A stretch of 25,170 nucleotides of DNA from CAMAVH01 sp036500145 (GCA_036500145.1 DASYCO010000083.1:1-25170); one strand, 5' to 3'. Positions 7,300-14,568 are shown, counted from the first letter of the stretch. Made by a program: numbers and translations. The notes: generated by a model not told the origin, from the sequence alone.

Positions 7300-8373
7300 A
7301 TGAGCCTCGACGTCGCCATCGACCATCGCCAGGGCGATTTCCGCCTGCAGGCGCGCTTCAGCGCCGGCACGGGGCTGACGGCGCTGTTCGGCCGTTCCGG
7401 CTCTGGCAAGACGACGCTGGTGAACGTCATCGCCGGCCTGGTGAAGCCGGAGAAGGGCCATGTGACCGTCGACGGCCAGGCGCTGGTCGACACCGGCCGG
7501 CGGCTGTTCGTGCCGCCCCATCGCCGCCGCGTCGGCTACGTGTTCCAGGAAGGCCGGCTGTTCCCCCATCTGACTGTGCGGCGCAACCTGCTCTATGGCC
7601 GCTGGTTCACGCCGCATGCGGAGCGCCGCGCGCGGCTCGACGACGTGGTGGAGATGCTCGGCATCGGCGGCTTGCTCGCGCGCCATCCGGCCTCGCTGTC
7701 GGGCGGCGAGAAGCAGCGCGTCGCCATCGGGCGCGCGCTGCTGGCAAGCCCGCGCCTCTTGCTGATGGACGAGCCGCTGGCGGCGCTCGACGACGCGCGC
7801 AAGGCGGAGATCCTGCCCTACATCGAACGGCTGCGCGACCAGGCCGGCATCCCCATCGTCTACGTCAGCCATGCAGTGGTGGAGGTCGTGCGCCTCGCCA
7901 CCACGGTGGTGATGATGCAGGACGGCCAAGTCGCCGCGGCGGGGCCGGCGGGCGAAGTGATGTCGCGGCTCGACGTGGCGTCGCTCGGACGCGCCGAGAT
8001 CGGCGCGCTGCTCGACGCGACGGTGACGGCGGCGGACGACGGCTATGGCCTGAGCCTCCTGGCGACGCAGGCGGGCGAACTGCGCGTGCCGGCGCTCGAC
8101 CTGCCCGTCGGCGCGACCCTGCGCGTGCAGATTCTGGCGCGCGACGTGATGATCGCGCTGGCGCCGCCGCAGGGCCTCAGCGGCCTGAACATGCTGCAGG
8201 GCACCCTGGCGGAAATCGGCCTGCCCCAGGGCGCCAGCGTCGACCTCAGGCTCGACTGCAACGGCGCGCCCGTGCTGGCGCAGATCACCCGCAGGTCGCT
8301 GGAAACCCTGGGCCTGCGCGTCGGCCAGCGGCTGACCGGCATCGTCAAGAGCGTCACCTTCGCCGGGCGCTGA
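7300..8373 (+). CDS. modC: Molybdate ABC transporter ATPase ModC
   Basis: A 357-residue protein: an ABC ATPase domain (Walker A FGRSGSGKTT near residue 32, Q-loop GYVFQEGRLFPHLTV, signature LSGGEKQRVAIGRAL, Walker B LLLMDEPLAALDD, H-loop VYVSHAVVE) followed by a C-terminal TOBE/Mop domain starting around GLNMLQGTLAEIG. The TOBE domain senses molybdate and can inhibit the transporter. The ATG at 7300 comes 2 bp after the modB stop, with a GGGGG site inside the end of modB; the open frame runs upstream to 6628 but that part is a shadow of modB. Full family length, no missing motif. No clear terminator follows before the cobalamin riboswitch. Confidence 0.96.
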   Translation: MSLDVAIDHRQGDFRLQARFSAGTGLTALFGRSGSGKTTLVNVIAGLVKPEKGHVTVDGQALVDTGRRLFVPPHRRRVGYVFQEGRLFPHLTVRRNLLYGRWFTPHAERRARLDDVVEMLGIGGLLARHPASLSGGEKQRVAIGRALLASPRLLLMDEPLAALDDARKAEILPYIERLRDQAGIPIVYVSHAVVEVVRLATTVVMMQDGQVAAAGPAGEVMSRLDVASLGRAEIGALLDATVTAADDGYGLSLLATQAGELRVPALDLPVGATLRVQILARDVMIALAPPQGLSGLNMLQGTLAEIGLPQGASVDLRLDCNGAPVLAQITRRSLETLGLRVGQRLTGIVKSVTFAGR

Positions 8374-8383
8374 GATTCCCGCG

Positions 8384-8413
8384 TTGACAGCCATGCGATT
8401 CCTCGCGCATTTT
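8384..8413 (+). promoter_or_regulatory. Candidate promoter upstream of the cobalamin riboswitch
   Basis: A perfect TTGACA at 8384-8389 lies 10 bp after modC and about 30 bp before the riboswitch aptamer, where a promoter is expected. The matching -10 near 8407-8413 is poor. A short perfect hairpin (CGCGCA / TGCGCG, 8404-8418) overlaps it. Confidence 0.4.
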
Positions 8414-8419
8414 GCGCGC

Positions 8420-8599
8420 GATGGTTCCCGCAAGGGATCAAAGGGAATGCGGTGCGCGCGACCTCCTGACGGAGCGAACGCAACGCCGCGGCTGCCCCCG
8501 CAACTGTAAGCGACGAGTCGAAGCCACGCGAAGCCACTGGGGTCCGCCCTGGGAAGGCCGGCTGCCGACCACGACCCGCGAGCCAGGAAACCTGCCATC
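8420..8599 (+). promoter_or_regulatory. Cobalamin (AdoCbl) riboswitch aptamer
   Basis: The conserved core of the cobalamin riboswitch is present in order: GGTTCCC (8423), AAGGGA followed by AAAGGGAATGCGGTG (8440-8454), then GGCTGCCCCCGCAACTGTAA (8491-8510), GCCACTGGG, GGGAAGGC, and the B12 box GAGCCAGGAAACCTGCC (8580-8596). The closing P1 helix can form between GATGG (8420-8424) and CCATC (8595-8599). On binding adenosylcobalamin these elements reduce expression of the downstream gene, here the TonB-dependent receptor. No poly-T terminator is seen before the start codon, so control is probably at translation start. Confidence 0.95.
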
Positions 8600-8699
8600 A
8601 AATGTGGTCACGTGCGAAAGCGTCGGACGGGGTGTGCCGGTGTGGATGACCGCCGAAGGCAGGCCCGCGCTTTGCGGCTGAAGTCGGGGGTCTTCTGTT

Positions 8700-8726
8700 C
8701 GCGGTGACGGTCCACGCACCGCGAGG
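8700..8726 (+). promoter_or_regulatory. Riboswitch expression platform: hairpin next to the Shine-Dalgarno
   Basis: CGCGGTG (8700-8706) pairs perfectly with CACCGCG (8717-8723) across a 10-nt loop. The 3' arm touches the GAGG ribosome site (8723-8726) of the receptor gene, so this hairpin can hide it. The segment 8715-8722 (CGCACCGC) is also an exact complement of GCGGTGCG inside the aptamer (8449-8456), giving a possible alternative pairing. In GC-rich DNA such matches can arise by chance. Confidence 0.5.
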
Positions 8727-8733
8727 TCTTTCC

Positions 8734-10683
8734 GTGTCCATCAATCTTCCTGCCGTTGCCTCCCGCAACGCGCGCCGCGTCCTGATCGCGGCTTCCCTGA
8801 CGTCTCTTTCCACCGTGGCCTTCTCCGTCGCCGCCAACGCGGAGGACGTCGCCGAAAATCCGACGGCGCTGCCGCCGGTCGTCGTCACCGCGACGATGAC
8901 GCCGACGCCCGCCGACCAGCTCGGCAGCTCGGTCTCCGTCATCACCGCCGACGACATCGCGCGCAACCAGTGGCGCAGCCTGCCGGACGCGCTGCGCATG
9001 CTGCCGGGCCTCAACGTCGTCCAGGCCGGCGGCCAGGGCGGCACGGCCTCGCTCTACATGCGCGGCACCAACTCGAACCACACGAAGGTGTTCGTCGACG
9101 GCGTCGACATCTCCAACCCGAGCAGCCTCGACGGCGCGATCGACTTCAGCCAGATCCTTATCGGCGACATCGAGCGCATCGAAGTGCTGCGCGGGCCGCA
9201 GAGCGGCCTGTACGGTTCGGACGCCATCGGCGGCGTCGTGTCGATCACGACCAAGAAGGGCCGCGGCCCGGCCCGCGTCACCGCCCAGCTCGAAGGCGGC
9301 TCGTTCGAGACCTTCAACCAGGCGGTCGGCGTCAGCGGCGGCACCGAGCGCTACAACTACGGCCTCAACTTCGGCCATACCCATAGCGGCGACACGCCGT
9401 CGACGCCGTCGAACCTGCTCGCCCCCGGCGAGCGCGTGATCGGCGACGGGGCCGACAACAAGACCTACAGCGCCAACCTGGGCGTGGAGCTGACCGATAA
9501 CATTGGCGTCGACCTCACGGCGCGCTACATCGATTCGGTGCTGAAATACACCGGCGACGACTTCACGGCCTTTCCGACCATCTTCCCCAACAGCACGCAG
9601 AGCAAACAGGAAGAGAAGCAGCTCTTCACGCGCGGCGCCGTGCGGGTGAACATGTTCGACGGCCGGCTGAAGAACGAATTCGGCGTCGGCTACAGCCAGG
9701 CCCACACCGACTTCCAGGACCCGACCCAGGGTCCCAGCAGCTTCGACGGCGATCGCACGAAGTTCGACTGGCGCGGCCACATCGCCGTGGCGCCGGGCAA
9801 CACCCTGGTGCTCGGCCTTGAGGACGAGACGGAGAACCTCAACGACAGCCCGATCGACGCGGACCTCGAGAATCGCGCCGCCTACGCGACGTACCAGTGG
9901 GACTTCGACGAGCGGCTGTCGGTGACGGCGAGCGGCCGGCGCGACGACAACGAGCGTTTCGGCGGGGCCAACACCTGGCGCCTGGCGCCGTCCTACATCG
10001 TGCCCGGCACGGAGACGCACCTGAAGGGAAGCTATGGCACCGGCTACAAGGCGCCGACGCTGACGCAGCTCTTCACCGACTTCCCGAGCTTCTTCTTCTT
10101 CGCCAACCCGGACCTGCAGCCCGAGAAGAGCCGCGGCTACGACGTCGGCTTCGAGCAGCCGGTCTTCAACAAGGCCGTCACCTTCGGCACGACCTACTTC
10201 CATAACGACATCGACGACCTGATCCAGAGCGACGGCACGACCTACGTCAACGTGGCTTCCGCCTCGACGTCAGGCTTCGAGACCTTCGTCACCTGGGCGG
10301 TCGACGAGCGCCTGAGCCTGCGCGCCGACCACACCTTCACCATCGCGCGCGACGACAGCACCGGCGGCGAGCTTCTGCGCCGCCCCAAGCACAAGGCGAG
10401 CCTCACCGCCTCGTGGGACGCCACCGACAAGCTCAACCTGAGCGGCGGCGTCATGTACGTCGGCAGCGCCAACGACTTCAACCGCTACGCCACCGTGCGC
10501 AACCTGTATTCGGACTCCTACACGGTGGTGAACTTCGCGGCGAACTATATGCTCACGGAGAACGTGTCGCTGTTCGGCCGCGTCGAGAACGCCTTCGACC
10601 GCGACTACGAAAGCCCGATCGGCTTCGAGCGGCCCGGCTTCGGCGCCTTCGCCGGCCTGAAGGTCGACTTCCAGGTCGAATAA
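8734..10683 (+). CDS. btuB: TonB-dependent outer-membrane receptor, BtuB-like (cobalamin uptake)
   Basis: A 649-residue outer-membrane receptor. It has a signal peptide ending near ANAED, a TonB box region PPVVVTATMTPTPAD (about residues 47-61), an N-terminal plug with SVSVITADDI, LPDALRMLPGLNVVQAGGQGG, LYMRGTNSNHTKVFVDGVDI and IERIEVLRGPQSGLYGSDAIGGVVSI, and a C-terminal 22-strand barrel with the family block GSYGTGYKAPTLTQLF. The riboswitch directly upstream makes corrinoid the likely cargo. I choose GTG 8734, with GAGG 7 nt upstream; another GTG at 8704 lies in the sequestering hairpin and lacks a site. A strong terminator follows at 10688. The ABC importer usually found beside btuB is not here. 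Confidence 0.93.
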   Translation: MSINLPAVASRNARRVLIAASLTSLSTVAFSVAANAEDVAENPTALPPVVVTATMTPTPADQLGSSVSVITADDIARNQWRSLPDALRMLPGLNVVQAGGQGGTASLYMRGTNSNHTKVFVDGVDISNPSSLDGAIDFSQILIGDIERIEVLRGPQSGLYGSDAIGGVVSITTKKGRGPARVTAQLEGGSFETFNQAVGVSGGTERYNYGLNFGHTHSGDTPSTPSNLLAPGERVIGDGADNKTYSANLGVELTDNIGVDLTARYIDSVLKYTGDDFTAFPTIFPNSTQSKQEEKQLFTRGAVRVNMFDGRLKNEFGVGYSQAHTDFQDPTQGPSSFDGDRTKFDWRGHIAVAPGNTLVLGLEDETENLNDSPIDADLENRAAYATYQWDFDERLSVTASGRRDDNERFGGANTWRLAPSYIVPGTETHLKGSYGTGYKAPTLTQLFTDFPSFFFFANPDLQPEKSRGYDVGFEQPVFNKAVTFGTTYFHNDIDDLIQSDGTTYVNVASASTSGFETFVTWAVDERLSLRADHTFTIARDDSTGGELLRRPKHKASLTASWDATDKLNLSGGVMYVGSANDFNRYATVRNLYSDSYTVVNFAANYMLTENVSLFGRVENAFDRDYESPIGFERPGFGAFAGLKVDFQVE

Positions 10684-10687
10684 CAGG

Positions 10688-10732
10688 AAAAGGCGGCGAG
10701 GGGGCTGGAACGGCCCTCTCGCCGCGCCTTTT
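10688..10732 (+). terminator. Rho-independent terminator after btuB
   Basis: A long imperfect hairpin: AAAAGGC-GGCGAGGGGGC (10688-10705) pairs with GCCCTCTCGCC-GC-GCCTTTT (10713-10732) with a 2-nt bulge and one mismatch. The 3' arm ends in four T. Because both ends are A- and T-flanked it could work in either direction. Confidence 0.8.
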
Positions 10733-10814
10733 GCGCCAATCTTGCTGGATGATGTTCAAATCCGCCCGATTGCGCTAAGCTGTCGCCCGCAAACCCTTGA
10801 TTTAGAGCTTCGCC

Positions 10815-11381
10815 ATGACCCAGACCGCCATCGACCGCCGCGCCGCCCCCGCCCGCGTTGCCATGTGGGCCGCCATCCTCGCCGCGACCGCCTTGATTGG
10901 GAGTTGGGCCTTCGCTTGCGTGCTGCCCTTCGCGGCCTTCGCGACGGTCGCCGCCCGCACGCTCCGCCTGCGCGACGCGCTGGCCACCATGGGCGTCATC
11001 TGGGTCGCCAACCAGATCGTCGGCCTCATGCTGCTCGACTACCCGACGGACGCCAACACCCTGATGTGGGGCGTCGCCCTCGGCGCCGCCGCGCTGCTCG
11101 CCGTCGCCGTCGCCCATACCGTTTTGCATGCGCGCGCGCTGAGCATCGCCCTGCCGGTCTGGCAGCGCCTGCCGCTCGCCTTCGTCGCGGCCTATGCCGC
11201 CTATGAAGCGCTGCTGATCGTCGTCGCCCAGGGCCTCGGCGGCATGGAGACCTTCACGCCGGCCATGGTCGCCGACGTCGGGCTCATCAACGTGCTGTGG
11301 TTCGCGGGCCTGGCGGTCGTCGCCGAACTGCTGATGGGCAAGGGCCTGCTGGCCGTGCCGGCCCAGAACGTCTCAGCCTAA
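10815..11381 (+). CDS. Small polytopic inner-membrane protein, possibly linked to cobalamin uptake
   Basis: A 188-residue hydrophobic protein with about five or six membrane spans (roughly residues 16-46, 56-74, 83-104, 118-140 and 152-180). I do not recognise a named family with certainty. The features are WAFACVLPFAAFATVAARTL with a single cysteine (Cys35) in the first hydrophobic stretch, DALATMGVIWVANQIVGLMLL, and acidic residues inside spans (Glu131, Glu171). Size and placement behind a riboswitch-controlled btuB suggest an S-component-like corrinoid transporter such as BtuM, where a membrane cysteine also matters. That is inference; a terminator separates it from btuB. The start at 10815 has only a weak ribosome site. 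No terminator is seen between it and modE, which converges on it. Confidence 0.75.
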   Translation: MTQTAIDRRAAPARVAMWAAILAATALIGSWAFACVLPFAAFATVAARTLRLRDALATMGVIWVANQIVGLMLLDYPTDANTLMWGVALGAAALLAVAVAHTVLHARALSIALPVWQRLPLAFVAAYAAYEALLIVVAQGLGGMETFTPAMVADVGLINVLWFAGLAVVAELLMGKGLLAVPAQNVSA

Positions 11382-11406
11382 TAGCTTCTGCCTAAAATCG
11401 CCCGGC

Positions 11407-11898
11407 TTAGTCAGCGGGCTTGCTGAGGGCGCGCGCCAGCGCCGCGAGGTCGTCAGCGACCGCGTTGGCCGCCTTCGTTTCCATGTCGCGATAGAGCAGG
11501 GTCAGGCGGCGGCCGAAGTCGGTGATCGCCGCCCCGCCGCCCTTGGCGCCGCCGCGCAACGTTTCCGTCACCGGTTCGGCGAAAGCCTGGTTCATGCTGT
11601 CGATCAGCAGCCAGGCCTGTCTGTAGGACATCCCCATGGCGCGGCCGGCGGCGCTGATCGAGCCGGTCTCGTCGATCAATTCCAGCAACCGCACCTTGCC
11701 GGGGCCGATGGCCTCGGCGGTGCCGGCGTTCAGGCGGCCGAGGTCGACGCGCAGCGTCAGCGCCGACTTGCCCGTCATTGGCTTGCCCGTCGTCAGCTTC
11801 CCTGGCGCCGGGGGCGGCGCGGGAACCTGGTCGGGGGCCTCGGCGGGCTTAGGGGCCTTGCGGGTGACGCGGCCGGCGTTGCGGGCGGTGCGGGACAT
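11407..11898 (-). CDS. modE: ModE-type molybdate-operon regulator lacking Mop domains
   Basis: A 163-residue protein with the ModE N-terminal winged helix: TLRVDLGRLNAGTAEAIGPGKVRLLELIDETGSISAAGRAMGMSYRQAWLLIDSMN spans residues 48-103, and the wing reads GGAKGGGAAITDFGRRLTLLY. E. coli ModE is about 262 residues and ends in two molybdate-binding Mop domains; these are absent here, the protein ending after the dimerisation helix. Residues 1-45 are Pro/Lys/Thr-rich and look disordered. The start is uncertain: ATG 11898 (CAGG site) or ATG 11778, nearer the fold. It probably acts on the two ModE-like sites at 5698-5764. How it senses molybdate without a Mop domain is open; the separate Mop is a candidate partner. 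Confidence 0.9.
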   Translation of the reverse strand: MSRTARNAGRVTRKAPKPAEAPDQVPAPPPAPGKLTTGKPMTGKSALTLRVDLGRLNAGTAEAIGPGKVRLLELIDETGSISAAGRAMGMSYRQAWLLIDSMNQAFAEPVTETLRGGAKGGGAAITDFGRRLTLLYRDMETKAANAVADDLAALARALSKPAD

Positions 11899-12066
11899 GG
11901 CCTGAGTATAGCGTTCCCCATTTGAACAGCGAATGGAAACAACGGCATAGGGCCCGTGGGCGGCGCCCCCTGGCGGCCGGCCCCCAAGGCTTGTCCTAAA
12001 ATCGGCCATGGGCCTAGAATGAAGCCCAATAAGCCTTTGAAAAACCCGTGTCAGGAGGTCATGCCC

Positions 12067-12597
12067 ATGTCCGCCCCGTCTGATACCGCCACGCTTCCCG
12101 ATGAACTGCTTTCCAAGGAGCTGCGCAGCTTCAAGAAGGCCGACATGAAGAATCCGGTCGAGAAGAAGGCGAGCACCTTCAAGCTGCGCGCCCAGATGCT
12201 CAAGGAAGGCCGCACCAACACGCGGCTGGCGCGCGCCGACAACATGTGGGCGGTGCTCAAGGTCTACGCCTCGGGCGGCGAGAACGGCCTGCACACGCAT
12301 CCGAGCGAAGACCACACCTTCCTGGTGCTGCAGGGCCGCGCGAAGTTCTACGACGCCGACGGCAACAGCACCGAGCTCGGCAAGCATGAAGGCATCATGC
12401 TGCCGGCGGGCACCTATTACTGGTTCGAGGCGACGAGCACCGACGAGGAGCTGATCCTCTATCGCGTCGGCGCGGGCAGCTTCGCGGGCGCCGATCCGTC
12501 GCATCGCCTGAACATCCGCGGCGAGGACATGCCGGGCGATTCGGAAGAGAACAAGAAGACGACGCCGATCTTCAAGGACGGCGTGTTCTTCGAATAG
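12067..12597 (+). CDS. Single-domain cupin protein
   Basis: A 176-residue protein with one cupin barrel. Cupin motif 1 is clear: GGENGLHTHPSEDHTFLVLQGRAKF, with His76, His78, Glu81 and His83 as possible metal ligands. The second motif, GIMLPAGTYYWFEATS, has Tyr/Trp where a ligand histidine usually stands, so the metal site would be three-residue or shifted. The C-terminal tail after residue 140 is polar. Enzyme or binding function is not assignable. Two ATGs are possible (12061 and 12067); the strong AGGAGG site at 12053-12058 lies 8 nt before 12067 and only 2 nt before 12061, so I use 12067. Divergent from modE, with a strong terminator after it. Confidence 0.85.
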   Translation: MSAPSDTATLPDELLSKELRSFKKADMKNPVEKKASTFKLRAQMLKEGRTNTRLARADNMWAVLKVYASGGENGLHTHPSEDHTFLVLQGRAKFYDADGNSTELGKHEGIMLPAGTYYWFEATSTDEELILYRVGAGSFAGADPSHRLNIRGEDMPGDSEENKKTTPIFKDGVFFE

Positions 12598-12622
12598 GCT
12601 TTCGGATTGTGCGAATCGAAAG

Positions 12623-12649
12623 GGCGGAGCCGCAGGGCTCCGCCTTTTT
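12623..12649 (+). terminator. Rho-independent terminator after the cupin gene
   Basis: A perfect 9-bp stem (GGCGGAGCC at 12623-12631 with GGCTCCGCC at 12636-12644), a 4-nt loop GCAG and five T at 12645-12649, 26 bp after the stop codon. Confidence 0.92.
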
Positions 12650-12678
12650 CGTTTGCGGCCGTTCCTTCATCGTCATGT

Positions 12679-12813
12679 CCACATCTCGCCGTCATGCCCG
12701 CACTTGGTCCGGGCCTCCACGCCTTGCGATGCGGAAAAAGGAAAGGCGCGGATGGGCCTAGGCCGCAGGCCGACCTTTGGTCGGATACCAAGTCCGGCAA
12801 TGACGGATGTGGC
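12679..12813. repeat. Intergenic inverted-repeat element A
   Basis: A left arm (12679-12711, containing CCGTCATGCCCGCACTTGG) pairs imperfectly with a right arm (12782-12813, containing CCAAGTCCGGCAATGACGG). The outer ends CCACATC / GATGTGG also pair. The middle carries smaller palindromes. A further partial copy, CCGTCATTGCC, follows at 12824. This is the form of dispersed palindromic elements found between genes in many Alphaproteobacteria. No gene is seen in 12650-12960. Confidence 0.75.
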
Positions 12814-12850
12814 GTAAACCGTCATTGCCGCCATATGCCCTAAAACAAGC

Positions 12851-12937
12851 CGTCACCCTCGGGCTTGACCCGAGAGTCCATCCATCAAGGGCTTGAGCGC
12901 TCGCCCCTGGACCCTCGGGTCAAGCCCGAGGGTGACG
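12851..12937. repeat. Intergenic inverted-repeat element B, 30-bp arms
   Basis: Arms at 12851-12880 and 12908-12937 are reverse complements at 29 of 30 positions (the left begins CGTCACCCTCGGGCTTGACC), around a 27-bp centre. It differs in sequence from element A but has the same CGTCA...TGACG ends. It lies 23 bp beyond the end of the leftward hydrolase gene and could end that transcript or protect its 3' end, though there is no T run. Confidence 0.85.
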
Positions 12938-12960
12938 TGGAGTTGGGGGCTGGGGGGTGT

Positions 12961-13749
12961 TTAGATCTGCGGCAGCAGCCCGCGCGCATCGAGGAAGTCG
13001 AGCACGGCGGCGTCGAAGGCGGCGGGGTCTTCCAGGCAGCAGGCATGGTTGGCGCCGACGATGGTCTTGTGCGTCGCGCCCGGAATCAGGCTGGCGGTCT
13101 TCTGGCCGGCGGCCATGGAATGGTCGAACTCGCCGTTGATCACCAACGTCGGCACAGCGAGGCCAGAAAGGCGGGCCGTGTTGTCGGTGCCGTTGCCGGC
13201 GCGGAACACCTGGCCGATGGCGGCGCCCGACAGGCGCGGCTGGCGCTCGGCGAAGGTCTCCAGCAGGTAATGGCCGAGCTTGCCGTCCTGGAAGGCGGGC
13301 TGCGTCAGGATGCGCATGTGCTTGCGGTGGTAGCTCGGCAGGTCGCCGGCGTAGCCGTCGATGCGCGTCTGGTAGCGGTCGCTCGAAGCGCTGTTGCCGC
13401 CGACCAAGATCAGCGCGCTGAACCGTTCCGGCCTGTCGAGCGCCAGGTCGAGCGCGATGGACGAGCCGACGCTGCAGCCGCCGAGGATGGCCTTGCCGAT
13501 CCCCTCCTGGTCCATCACGCCGACCACGTCGGCGGCCATGTCCTGCAGGCTGTAGGGGGTCGTCACCTTGGTCGAGCGGCCATAGCCGCGGATGTCGATG
13601 GAGATCACGCGGTACCAGGTCGAGAAATGGGCGACCTGGTACATCCACAGGTTGTTGTCGAAGGGATTGGCGTGGACGAGCAGCATGGCCGGCCCGTCGC
13701 CGTGCGACTCGTACCAGATGTCGACGCCGGTGCTGCGGCTGTACGGCAT
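12961..13749 (-). CDS. Alpha/beta-hydrolase fold enzyme
   Basis: A 262-residue hydrolase. The oxyanion-hole region is LLVHANPFDNNLW, followed by VISIDIRGYGRS. The nucleophile elbow is GGCSVGSS with Ser93, the acid is Asp209 in VINGEFDHSM and the base is His235 in VGANHACCLEDP, so the triad is complete. The cap region is about residues 120-190. This layout fits lactonases, ester hydrolases and enol-lactonase-like enzymes of the family; the substrate is not clear. Start at 13749 gives MPYSRSTGVDIWYESHGDGPA, a natural first strand for the fold. A palindromic region lies on each side; the next leftward gene upstream ends at 13880. Confidence 0.92.
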   Translation of the reverse strand: MPYSRSTGVDIWYESHGDGPAMLLVHANPFDNNLWMYQVAHFSTWYRVISIDIRGYGRSTKVTTPYSLQDMAADVVGVMDQEGIGKAILGGCSVGSSIALDLALDRPERFSALILVGGNSASSDRYQTRIDGYAGDLPSYHRKHMRILTQPAFQDGKLGHYLLETFAERQPRLSGAAIGQVFRAGNGTDNTARLSGLAVPTLVINGEFDHSMAAGQKTASLIPGATHKTIVGANHACCLEDPAAFDAAVLDFLDARGLLPQI

Positions 13750-13773
13750 GGGCTGTCCTCGGAATTATGCGCC

Positions 13774-13796
13774 ATGCTCGGGTGAGACCTGAGCAT
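13774..13796. repeat. Short intergenic hairpin
   Basis: ATGCTCGGGT (13774-13783) pairs with ACCTGAGCAT (13787-13796) over a 3-nt loop, with nine Watson-Crick pairs and one G-T. It lies between two leftward genes, with a second interrupted stem beside it (about 13803-13829). It could mark the end of the upstream dioxygenase-like transcript, but there is no T run. Confidence 0.5.
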
Positions 13797-13879
13797 CCTG
13801 GATGCGGAGACTCATGCTCCGTGGCATCGGCCCTCCGGTCAAGCCCGTGGGCGGCGGACAAAGCCGGGCGGTTTTGCGC

Positions 13880-14443
13880 CTAGTCGCGTTCGGGGCGCGG
13901 CGGGCGGTTCGTCACCGTCTTGCGCGCCGGGTCGAAGACATGGCGCCACACGCTGTCCATGTCGCCGGAGACGACGCGCACCAGGATCGAGGGGCCGTCC
14001 GGATGCGACGTGTCGTGGATCGCGCCGAGCTGGAACAGCTCCGCCTCGCCGGCGCCGACGCGGTATTCGCGCAGCTTGGCGAGGTCGGCGTAGCCTTCCC
14101 GGCTGCCGTCGTCCTGGCGGCGCCAGTCGGTCATGCCGGTGTGGCCGGTGAGGTTGCCGTAGACGATCCAGCAGGGGCCGTGGTCATGCGCCTTGCTGAC
14201 GCCCGCCGCGTCGTAGACATGCACGAAGACATGCATCCCAGTGGCAGGGTCGCGGTGCAGCAGGCGGCGGCCGGGCTCGGGATCGGGACCGAGGGCGTCA
14301 TGGATGACGCGAGGGTGGCTCAGCAGCTCGAGCAGATGGCGACGTACTGCTTGCTGACCCTCGGGGCCGGCGTCGGCCAGCAGGCTGGCGCGGCAGTCGT
14401 CGACGAAGTCTTCCAGGCTGTAGAGGTAAGCTTGGACGGTCAT
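13880..14443 (-). CDS. Cysteine-dioxygenase-like cupin protein
   Basis: A 187-residue cupin with the cysteine dioxygenase pattern: HVFVHVYDAAGVSKAHDHGPCWIVYGNLTG, where His86 and His88 would bind iron, Cys91 follows, and the third ligand would be His143 in LGAIHDTSHPDG. In cysteine dioxygenases, three histidines hold Fe(II) for oxidation of a thiol to a sulfinate. Bacterial relatives include 3-mercaptopropionate dioxygenases and many proteins of unknown substrate, so only the family is claimed. The helical N-terminus of about 55 residues is usual. It is divergent from a TusA-family sulfur carrier gene, with 125 bp between them, which fits a sulfur-related role. Confidence 0.8.
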   Translation of the reverse strand: MTVQAYLYSLEDFVDDCRASLLADAGPEGQQAVRRHLLELLSHPRVIHDALGPDPEPGRRLLHRDPATGMHVFVHVYDAAGVSKAHDHGPCWIVYGNLTGHTGMTDWRRQDDGSREGYADLAKLREYRVGAGEAELFQLGAIHDTSHPDGPSILVRVVSGDMDSVWRHVFDPARKTVTNRPPRPERD

Positions 14444-14568
14444 GCGAAGTCCCCGGTTGCGGTCTTAGAGCCCATCTTGCAGCGCATGCCCTGCGCCGCG
14501 CGCGCGGAGGCTCTTCCTTTTCGCGAGGATGATATATCCTGGGCGCAGCGCAAAATAGAGTTCCAACG

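Noticed and set aside
8608..10203. 531-codon open frame opposite the receptor gene
   Set aside because: It is antisense to clear plug and barrel motifs of the receptor, with compositional bias typical of antisense frames.
12607..12843. 78-codon open frame after the cupin gene
   Set aside because: It runs across a perfect terminator and inverted-repeat element A, with no ribosome site or protein-like composition.
12679..12937. CRISPR array
   Set aside because: The repeats are paired inverted arms of two kinds, not evenly spaced direct repeats with unique spacers.
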